A stretch of 13,448 bases of DNA. Source: Flammeovirgaceae bacterium (GTDB lineage: Bacteria; Bacteroidota; Bacteroidia; Cytophagales; Cyclobacteriaceae). The DNA lies in NCBI GenBank assembly GCA_003228395.1, contig QIDJ01000217.1:1-13448 (forward strand), given 5' to 3'. The notes under the pieces were generated by a model that was not told the DNA's origin, made no database searches, and was given only the letters and a program-made list of their open reading frames with translations. The position numbers were made by a program, and so were the translations under genes. Below are positions 8,180 through 13,448 of this stretch, piece by piece (positions within the stretch are counted from its first letter, which is position 1; each line of letters starts with the position of its first letter).

Positions 8180-8263
8180 TATCATATCCAACTATTTGTC
8201 TTTGCTATTTACCATGCTTAACGGGAAAGGAATTCCTCGGGTTTTGGTATAATCGAAATTCGC

Positions 8264-9175
8264 TTACTCTTCTACAGGACTTTTATCATATTCAAACTCG
8301 GCGAGAAACCTCGCTGCATCCTCTTTGTTTTGAAAATAAAATTCTGATCTTTCTCCTTTGCTCGATATTATTTCTACCATTATAGATTTCACCTTCCTTT
8401 CGCCTTTCAGTATATAATCAATCGGAAGCTTAAAGTCTTTTTCTGATTTTAGAAGTTTGCCAATTTTATGCTTTGTGGTACGCTTTGAATGACAATATGT
8501 ACATTCATAATGCTTTAACAATTCGCCATCTTCCGTTTCTGTAGCCGGCTTGATTATTTCTTCTTCCCGCAGTTTCAATGTCTGAAAAGTACAGGTACCA
8601 CACTTCAGTACTTCAAGATATCCGTGGTATTTTTCAATTTTTATTTCTTTTGTTTTTTCATCAACCCAGACATCGTAGTCAACCGAAAAGATATTTTCCT
8701 CCGCCTGCATACCCTCGTCAAGATATACATCTTCTTCCGCTTCGCTAAGGAGCTTCATTTCATTGCCTGCCGATGATATCCGCGGCATATATCGCCACTT
8801 GTCCAGCTTTTTCTGGATTCTGCCAGGGTTGTAAAATTTCAGGATAAGGTATCCCACATAGCCTATCAGTGTAGCAATACAAAGGGCGATAAACATTCTG
8901 ATAACAAACCACCACTCACTTATAAGTACAGTCTCTTTCTCAAATGTATTCAGTATAAGAAATACAGCAATACTAAAAGCAAGCAAGCTGTACCAAACCA
9001 TTTTGTTTTCACGTGTTCTCAGGTAATCGTATTTACCCTTGTAATCTTTAATTGATGCAACTTTTACGGCATTTATAATCCGTATTACCAGGCTTAAGAT
9101 TAATAAAAAACCGGCTGCAACATATAATATCCTGGTAAGGTCATCCAGAAATGCCCTATAAATCTCTTTATCCAT
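8264..9175 (-). CDS. Membrane protein with cytoplasmic zinc-ribbon-like domain, function unknown
   Basis: A 303-residue protein with three predicted membrane helices (about 15-37, 58-77 and 86-112). After the third helix comes a basic stretch (KFYNPGRIQKKLDKWRYMPR), which by the positive-inside rule places the long C-terminal part in the cytoplasm. That part has an acidic linker (EAEEDVYLDEGMQAEE) and then two CxxC pairs, CGTC (192-195) and CTYC (225-228), about 30 residues apart. This is the layout of a zinc ribbon or rubredoxin-like knuckle. A final domain of about 60 residues ends in FYFQNKEDAARFLAEF. I do not recognise a named family. It is followed on the same strand, after about 84 bp, by the Prc-type protease gene, which suggests a role linked to envelope protein quality control, but that is inference. 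Confidence 0.78.
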   Translation of the reverse strand: MDKEIYRAFLDDLTRILYVAAGFLLILSLVIRIINAVKVASIKDYKGKYDYLRTRENKMVWYSLLAFSIAVFLILNTFEKETVLISEWWFVIRMFIALCIATLIGYVGYLILKFYNPGRIQKKLDKWRYMPRISSAGNEMKLLSEAEEDVYLDEGMQAEENIFSVDYDVWVDEKTKEIKIEKYHGYLEVLKCGTCTFQTLKLREEEIIKPATETEDGELLKHYECTYCHSKRTTKHKIGKLLKSEKDFKLPIDYILKGERKVKSIMVEIISSKGERSEFYFQNKEDAARFLAEFEYDKSPVEE

Positions 9176-9383
9176 TAATTTTTATTCATTTAAAATTTCT
9201 CACAATGATTTGCTAAATTATCAGCACAATAACGCGATTTTCTGCGTTAAAATTTCACAAAAATATAAAACAATTTCCATACCACTTCTATTGGTTGTTA
9301 ATGTACATAGTAAAACCTGTTGGTTTTTGCATATATTTTCAAAAGAGCTGACAAAAGTCACCTATCCTTTTCAAAACATGTTT

Positions 9384-9391
9384 TACCTTTG
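9384..9391 (+). promoter_or_regulatory. Bacteroidota-type -7 promoter element upstream of feoA
   Basis: TACCTTTG matches the Bacteroidota sigma-factor -7 consensus TAnnTTTG exactly. A good TTTG at about -33 is not obvious. The predicted transcript would start near 9398, just before the operator palindrome, giving a short leader before feoA at 9425. The remaining 9176-9383 stretch is AT-rich; I see no gene in it. Confidence 0.6.
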
Positions 9392-9400
9392 CGGCCAATC

Positions 9401-9421
9401 TATTTAGAAAGATTCTAAATA
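9401..9421. promoter_or_regulatory. Palindromic operator upstream of feoAB (metalloregulator site)
   Basis: A perfect inverted repeat with 9-bp arms TATTTAGAA (9401-9409) and TTCTAAATA (9413-9421) and a 3-base centre, ending 3 bp before the feoA start. It lies just after the -7 element, where a bound repressor would block initiation or elongation. Placement before an iron transporter and a TTTAGAA/TTCTAAA core are consistent with a Fur- or DtxR-family iron sensor site. Which family binds cannot be read from the sequence. Confidence 0.65.
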
Positions 9422-9424
9422 AGA

Positions 9425-9643
9425 ATGAAAACACTGGCATCACTAAAAAAAGGGGAAACAGGCATAATAAAGCAGATACATGATTCCATGATCACGCCTA
9501 AATTGCTAGATATGGGCTGCTTGCCTGGCGAAAAAATAAAAGTGCAGTACTTTGCTCCCATGGGGGATCCTATGTGTGTACATATATCCGGATATGACCT
9601 TGTTCTTCGTTTGAATGAAGCGGATAAAATTGAACTGGAATAA
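9425..9643 (+). CDS. feoA: FeoA, ferrous iron transport accessory protein
   Basis: A 72-residue cytoplasmic SH3-like protein that partners FeoB in ferrous iron uptake. The pattern MKTLASLKKGETGIIKQI, then LLDMGCLPGEKIKVQYFAPM, then DPMCVHISGYDLVLRLNEAD is the full FeoA core: an L-x-x-L-x-x-G-x-x-G-x-I start, then the M-G-x-x-P-G turn and the closing strand that reads 'LRLNEAD'. Length (about 70-75 residues) is normal. No Shine-Dalgarno sequence is seen, as is common in Bacteroidota. The stop codon TAA (9641-9643) is directly followed by the GTG start of feoB, so the two are translated together. A palindromic operator lies just upstream, so both should be under iron control. Confidence 0.93.
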   Translation: MKTLASLKKGETGIIKQIHDSMITPKLLDMGCLPGEKIKVQYFAPMGDPMCVHISGYDLVLRLNEADKIELE

Positions 9644-11800
9644 GTGGAAGCTATACCGAAAAAGAGTAAACCGGTTAAGAAAAAATTGTCTAACATTGTT
9701 CTGATAGGCAATCCGAATTCAGGAAAGACTTCCCTTTTTAATCAGCTAACGGGATTACGTCAGAAGATCGGCAATTATCCCGGAATTACCGTCGACAAAA
9801 AAACCGGTTATTTTTCATTACCCACACAAAAAAATATTCGTTTGGTTGATCTGCCGGGTACTTACAGCATTTATCCCCGGTCCCGGGACGAGAAAATTGT
9901 ACTTGACATTCTGTCCAATAAAAATCACGAATTATACCCCGACCTTGTGATTATTATCGTGGATGCCTCGAACCTGAAACGTAATTTGCTACTACTCACT
10001 CAGATTCAGGACCTTGGTATTCCTGTAATTTGTGCGCTCAATATGGTGGACATTGCAAGGAAAAAGGGAATTGCTATTGACAACTCCCGGTTACAATCAG
10101 AATTGCAAGTACCGGTTATCCCAATCAACGCACGGTCGGGTGAGGGAATAATTAGGCTGAAAGAAATACTTTCGGAATTCCCCGAAGCTTTTAAATTAAA
10201 CGGATACAGTTCGTTTGTACCTGATATTCCGGAAGATATCCTGCAGCAGATTAAGACACATTTTGAAATCACCAATAATTATCTCGCGGTTATTCTCCTG
10301 AACCATACCGAAACCATCGCAGGAATTACGGATACAGACAGAAAATTATTGAGGAAACTGAAAAATGAATCCGGATATAAAATCCAGGGTCTTCAAAGCG
10401 GTGAAGTGCTTAACAGGTATAAATACCTTAGCCTGCTTGTAAAATCAGTAGAAACCCGGACAAAGGAGTCATTCAGGAGCAGGCTGACAGGAAATCTTGA
10501 TAAAATTCTGGTCCACCGGATTTACGGATACCTGATATTCTTAGCCATACTGTTTGTTATCTTTCAGGCTATCTTTTCGTGGGCGGAAATTCCTATGGAC
10601 TGGATCGACCAGCAATTTGCCAGCCTTGAATCCTGGATAAAAACCACATTGCCGGAGGGAGTATTTGTAAATATGATCGCTGACGGAATCGTACCGGGTA
10701 TTGGAGGAATTGCTATTTTTGTGCCCCAGATTGCCCTGCTGTTTGCTTTTATCGCCATTCTCGAGGATACCGGATACATGGCACGTGTGGTTTTTCTGAT
10801 GGATAAAATTATGCGGAAATTCGGTCTTAGCGGTAAAAGCGTAGTGCCGTTAATTTCAGGAGTTGCATGTGCCATTCCCGCTGTTATGGCCACCCGCAAT
10901 ATTGAAAACTGGAAAGAGCGGATTATTACCATTATGGTTACTCCGCTTATGACCTGCTCGGCCAGGCTGCCGGTATATATCATTCTGATTGCATTGGTGG
11001 TTCCTGATAAATCGGTAGGTGGATTTATTAATTTACCCGGACTTATACTGCTGGGCATGTATCTGCTTGGATTTTTGGCAGCACTTACCGGAGCAGCAGT
11101 TTTCAAGAAATTTGTAAAGTCATACAATCCGGGTTTTCTTGTCATGGAAATGCCTACCTACAAAGCCCCCCGCTGGAAGAGCGTAGGCATAACGATGTGG
11201 GAAAAATCCAGGACATTTGTATTTCAGGCCGGTAAAATCATTCTTGCGGTATCCCTGATTTTATGGGTACTGGCATCCTTTGGCCCGGAGAAAGACCTTC
11301 AAAATGCAGATGCCGTTGTGAGCGCTGAACTCCCGGGTTTAACAACTGCGGATAAAGCATACCGCAATAAGCTCAACGCCTACAAGCTGGAGCATTCGTA
11401 TGCGGCGATTCTCGGTAAATCAATTGAGCCGGTTATTCGCCCATTGGGATTTGACTGGAAAATCGGCATAGCGCTTATCACATCATTTGCGGCACGCGAA
11501 GTGTTTGTCAGCACCATTGCCACCATCTACAGTGTGGGAGAAGATGCGGACGACACCTCGACCATTAAGCAAAAAATGCGCTCGGAAATTAATCCGATCA
11601 CCGGCAACAAGGTATATACACCTGCCGTTGCATTTTCTCTTCTGATATTTTATGCGTTTGCCATGCAGTGCATGAGTACGCTTGCTATCGTGTATCGTGA
11701 AACCAAAAGCATCAAGTGGCCGTTGATCCAGTTCGCCTACATGTCCACCCTGGCCTATACGGCAAGTCTGGTGGTGTACCAGATACTTTCCAGAATCTGA
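9644..11800 (+). CDS. feoB: FeoB, ferrous iron transporter GTPase
   Basis: A 718-residue inner-membrane Fe(II) transporter. The N-terminal GTPase domain has G1 GNPNSGKTS (22-30), G3 DLPGTYS (69-75), G4 NMVD (133-136) and G5 NARSG (162-166). A short helical spacer follows to about 285, then a membrane domain of about eight helices with two inverted Gate regions. Key membrane motifs are SGVACAIPAVMATR (about 405-418, Cys409) and TPLMTCSARLPVY (about 433-445, Cys438). These conserved cysteines are thought to line the iron path. Length is close to the usual 700-780. The GTG start abuts the feoA stop with no spacer, and FeoA is a separate protein rather than fused as in some Bacteroidota. No feoC is seen. 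The FeoB-associated Cys-rich protein lies about 1.5 kb away rather than directly downstream. Confidence 0.96.
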   Translation: MEAIPKKSKPVKKKLSNIVLIGNPNSGKTSLFNQLTGLRQKIGNYPGITVDKKTGYFSLPTQKNIRLVDLPGTYSIYPRSRDEKIVLDILSNKNHELYPDLVIIIVDASNLKRNLLLLTQIQDLGIPVICALNMVDIARKKGIAIDNSRLQSELQVPVIPINARSGEGIIRLKEILSEFPEAFKLNGYSSFVPDIPEDILQQIKTHFEITNNYLAVILLNHTETIAGITDTDRKLLRKLKNESGYKIQGLQSGEVLNRYKYLSLLVKSVETRTKESFRSRLTGNLDKILVHRIYGYLIFLAILFVIFQAIFSWAEIPMDWIDQQFASLESWIKTTLPEGVFVNMIADGIVPGIGGIAIFVPQIALLFAFIAILEDTGYMARVVFLMDKIMRKFGLSGKSVVPLISGVACAIPAVMATRNIENWKERIITIMVTPLMTCSARLPVYIILIALVVPDKSVGGFINLPGLILLGMYLLGFLAALTGAAVFKKFVKSYNPGFLVMEMPTYKAPRWKSVGITMWEKSRTFVFQAGKIILAVSLILWVLASFGPEKDLQNADAVVSAELPGLTTADKAYRNKLNAYKLEHSYAAILGKSIEPVIRPLGFDWKIGIALITSFAAREVFVSTIATIYSVGEDADDTSTIKQKMRSEINPITGNKVYTPAVAFSLLIFYAFAMQCMSTLAIVYRETKSIKWPLIQFAYMSTLAYTASLVVYQILSRI

Positions 11801-11924
11801 ATTTACTGCTACTGTTATCCTTTTTAACTGGTTTACAACCCATAGAATGGCTTTTCAAATGCGGGTCACTTTTTTTTCATCATTATTTTCAATTAGTTTT
11901 AATCGCCAATAAATAAACACAGCC

Positions 11925-12695
11925 ATGAATTTTCATCCCTATTTACTCACTGAAACAAACTGGAAAGCAGTAAAAGAAACAGACTTTCAGGTTGCCGTGC
12001 TGCCTTGGGGTGCGACCGAAGCCCACAACTTTCACCTGCCCTACGGTACGGATAACATACAATGCGATTATATCGCAGAAGCAGCTGCTGCAAAAGTCTG
12101 GGATCAGGGGGTAAAAGTAATTGTACTTCCCAACGTTCCTTTCGGGGTTAACTGCCAGCAACTGGATATACCCCTTACCATCAATATGAATCCCTCCACG
12201 CAAATGGCCGTACTGGGTGATATAACCGAATCGCTGGCGATGAATAACATTTCAAAGCTGGTGGTACTGAACGGCCATGGCGGCAACAACTTCAGGCAGA
12301 TAATACGTGAACTTTCCTATCAGTATCCGGAAATGATCATTTGCCAGGTGGACTGGTACAAGACAGTAACAGACTGGAATGAATTATTCGAAGATACCGG
12401 CGATCATGCCGGCGAAATGGAAACCAGCATTATGATGAAAATAGCGCCGGAACTCGTACGCCCTATGGAAGAAGCGGGTTCAGGTAAAAGCAAAAATCTC
12501 AAATTTAAAGGACGGCAGGAAGGCTGGATGTGGACGCCAAGAGAATGGACAAAAGTTACGGAAGACACCGGAATCGGCAATCCTGAAAAAGCCAGTATCG
12601 AAAAAGGTGAGAAATGCCTCGATATGGTGACGGCTAAAATTGCCTCGTTTCTGGTGGAACTGGCACATTCCAATAAATCCGATTTGTATATTTGA
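11925..12695 (+). CDS. Creatininase-family amidohydrolase
   Basis: A 256-residue member of the creatininase fold (PF02633), a metal-dependent enzyme family that hydrolyses cyclic or linear amides such as creatinine, FAPy pyrimidine intermediates, or peptide bonds in the mycofactocin maturase MftE. The metal-site motifs are in place. GATEAHNFHLPYGTD (29-43) supplies Glu32, His34 and Asp43. NGHGGN (116-121) supplies His118. DHAGEMETS (160-168) supplies Glu164, a family-conserved acidic residue. Length is normal. The substrate cannot be assigned, since no mycofactocin or creatine gene lies nearby. It starts 124 bp after feoB on the same strand; the link to iron uptake is positional only. Confidence 0.87.
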   Translation: MNFHPYLLTETNWKAVKETDFQVAVLPWGATEAHNFHLPYGTDNIQCDYIAEAAAAKVWDQGVKVIVLPNVPFGVNCQQLDIPLTINMNPSTQMAVLGDITESLAMNNISKLVVLNGHGGNNFRQIIRELSYQYPEMIICQVDWYKTVTDWNELFEDTGDHAGEMETSIMMKIAPELVRPMEEAGSGKSKNLKFKGRQEGWMWTPREWTKVTEDTGIGNPEKASIEKGEKCLDMVTAKIASFLVELAHSNKSDLYI

Positions 12696-12714
12696 TTGCA
12701 GTGAACCAATCAAA
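12691..12714 (+). terminator. Stem-loop overlapping the creatininase stop codon (weak)
   Basis: TTTGATTG (12691-12698) and CAATCAAA (12707-12714) form a perfect 8-bp, AT-rich stem with an 8-nt loop; the TGA stop codon (12693-12695) is inside the first arm. No T-run follows, so it is at best a weak terminator or a transcript-end structure. The 213 bp between this gene and the next hold nothing else I recognise. Confidence 0.3.
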
Positions 12715-12908
12715 GTCAATTACTACGGGCAGCAACTTGAAGCAGAAATAAAACAAGCAATAGATACTTTCTATGGCTTATTTTCATTGTTAATTGCAAT
12801 TAAAAACTATTTGCTAATAGCAGTAAAAATATAACGCTCACTTTTTTACTTGCCGAACATTTCGCATATTTATACAACTGAATTTTATATTTAACTTTAA
12901 ACAATGTT

Positions 12909-13244
12909 ATGAGCAAGCTGTCTGTTTTATTTATTTTAATTGTTTTGATGACCTTTTCGGGTTGTTCACAAAACAAAAAAGAGGTTGTCAAAACCAATGC
13001 TATTATTATTGTGGAGTTGAACGAGAACTCAGAATTTATCTTTAATGATCGAGTTGCGAACCTCGATGACTTTTCACAATTAGTTGAAAAGCGGGTTAAC
13101 GAACTAATGATTGACGGTTTATCAAGAGATGAAATTGTTATTTCTTTCAAAGTGGCGGATAATGTGAAAATGGGTCTTGTTGCTGATTTACAGGAAGAAT
13201 TAAGACAATTGGACGTTCGAAAGATTAGCTACGCCAGAAATTGA
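12909..13244 (+). CDS. Lipoprotein with ExbD/TolR-like periplasmic domain
   Basis: A 111-residue protein with a lipoprotein signal peptide (LSVLFILIVLMTFSGC, lipobox Cys at 19) followed by a short linker (SQNKKEVVKT). The mature part, residues about 30-108, follows the ExbD/TolR periplasmic pattern. A strand IIIVELNENSEFIFND is followed by a helix DDFSQLVEKRVNEL, a strand DEIVISFKVADN, a helix VKMGLVADLQEELRQL and a closing strand VRKISYA. It lines up with 'V-x-V-D-x-x-G-x-x-x-x-N-x' and the 'VxIxADxxVxYxxVxxVMDxxxxAG' part of ExbD. The usual N-terminal membrane helix with its proton-carrying Asp is absent and is replaced by a cleavable lipoprotein signal. It therefore cannot act as a standard ExbD energiser. 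The ATG at 12909 is the only suitable start. The assignment is by pattern, not by search. Confidence 0.62.
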   Translation: MSKLSVLFILIVLMTFSGCSQNKKEVVKTNAIIIVELNENSEFIFNDRVANLDDFSQLVEKRVNELMIDGLSRDEIVISFKVADNVKMGLVADLQEELRQLDVRKISYARN

Positions 13245-13278
13245 AAACAGCCAGATAACTACCGCTTTCCCCTTGCGC

Positions 13279-13312
13279 GTATTGGCAATTCCAGCCAATA
13301 CCATTACCTTTG
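13279..13312 (+). promoter_or_regulatory. Promoter of the FeoB-associated gene with embedded inverted repeat
   Basis: TTG at 13282-13284 and TACCTTTG at 13305-13312, separated by 20 bases, match the Bacteroidota -33/-7 promoter layout. Within it lies a perfect inverted repeat with 8-bp arms GTATTGGC (13279-13286) and GCCAATAC (13294-13301) and a 7-nt centre. The left arm covers the -33 element and the right arm ends three bases before the -7 box. The ATG at 13317 is only four bases after the -7 box, so the mRNA may be leaderless. Confidence 0.5.
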
Positions 13313-13316
13313 CTTC

Positions 13317-13448
13317 ATGGTTCAGGAAATTCTTCTTGCTGCAGGTGTTTTGATTGCGGTGGGCTACCTATATATCCGGTTCAGGCCTTCGCCCAATAAA
13401 GATGCATGCGCCGGTGACTGCAGGTGCAGTGTGAAAAGTGAGTTGAAA
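13317..13448 (+). CDS. FeoB-associated Cys-rich membrane protein (3' end outside window)
   Basis: The first 44 codons of a small protein start at the ATG at 13317 and remain open at the right edge. It begins with one membrane helix (MVQEILLAAGVLIAVGYLYI) followed by a basic RFRPSPNK turn and a cysteine cluster CAGDCRC (31-37). This arrangement, a single N-terminal helix and then a CxxxCxC motif, is the FeoB-associated Cys-rich protein (PF12669) that commonly lies directly after feoB in Bacteroidota and Firmicutes. Its role in iron uptake is not well defined. Here it is 1.5 kb from feoB, behind a creatininase gene and an ExbD-like lipoprotein gene, and has its own promoter. Confidence 0.8.
   Translation, partial: MVQEILLAAGVLIAVGYLYIRFRPSPNKDACAGDCRCSVKSELK

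Noticed and set aside
8228..8237. 10-bp palindrome AGGAATTCCT upstream of the Prc gene
   Set aside because: Short and restriction-site-like, with no spaced arms or second copy; not enough to call an operator.
9230..9249. Inverted repeat TAACGC/GCGTTA in the feoA leader region
   Set aside because: Only 6-bp arms with an 8-nt loop, far from both start codons, and not seen elsewhere in the window.
9258..9265. Possible minus-strand -7 element (CAAAAATA on the plus strand) before the zinc-ribbon gene
   Set aside because: It matches TAnnTTTG but has no partner at -33 and lies about 83 bp from the start codon in AT-rich DNA, so it is likely chance.
10564..11145. A 193-codon open frame on the minus strand
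   Set aside because: It lies wholly inside feoB in the opposite direction and has no family signature; it is a shadow of the feoB membrane domain.
12904..12912. Two-codon open frame ATG TTA TGA overlapping the start of the ExbD-like gene
   Set aside because: Such short frames are common by chance in AT-rich leaders, and no ribosome site supports it.

Overview
The window looks like chromosomal DNA of a Bacteroidota bacterium, most likely of the Cytophagales type. The signs are a TAnnTTTG-type -7 promoter element, few Shine-Dalgarno sequences, a tail-specific protease of the Bacteroidota type, lipoproteins with LAGC/FSGC lipoboxes, and a feoA-feoB pair with a FeoB-associated Cys-rich protein nearby. 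The assignment rests on protein and promoter style only; no rRNA or other marker gene is present.

Layout. Positions 1-1623 hold two glycosyltransferase-type genes converging tail to tail: the C-terminal end of a probable GT-C membrane glycosyltransferase (+) and a GT9/heptosyltransferase-like enzyme (-). They overlap by 26 bp, and both suggest cell-surface glycan synthesis. Positions 1784-3312 hold a lipoprotein with YD-like repeats (+) and a small outer-membrane barrel-like protein (-). They are separated by 278 bp in which I see no gene. Positions 3369-4449 hold a SPOUT-family RNA 2'-O-methyltransferase and a small exported protein of unknown function, probably co-transcribed. Positions 4450-4778 look empty at first, but the minus strand holds a broken gene: a signal peptide in one frame joined by a single-base shift to a protein-like second frame.

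Positions 4779-9175 are a minus-strand run, in transcription order: a three-TM membrane protein with a cytoplasmic four-cysteine zinc-ribbon-like domain, a Prc/Tsp tail-specific protease, and a Tat-exported class V aminotransferase-like PLP enzyme. From 9384 onward the strand switches to an iron-uptake region. A promoter and a perfect 9-3-9 palindromic operator precede feoA and feoB, which abut with no spacer. A creatininase-family amidohydrolase follows, then a lipoprotein whose mature part resembles the periplasmic domain of ExbD/TolR. Last comes the start of a FeoB-associated Cys-rich membrane protein with its own promoter, running off the right edge.

I do not see a clear defence system, mobile element, CRISPR array or RNA gene. 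The most unusual items are the ExbD-like domain carried as a lipoprotein, the frameshifted gene remnant at 4467-4638, the zinc-ribbon membrane protein paired with the Prc protease, and the feo locus whose Cys-rich partner is separated from feoB and carries an inverted repeat in its promoter.
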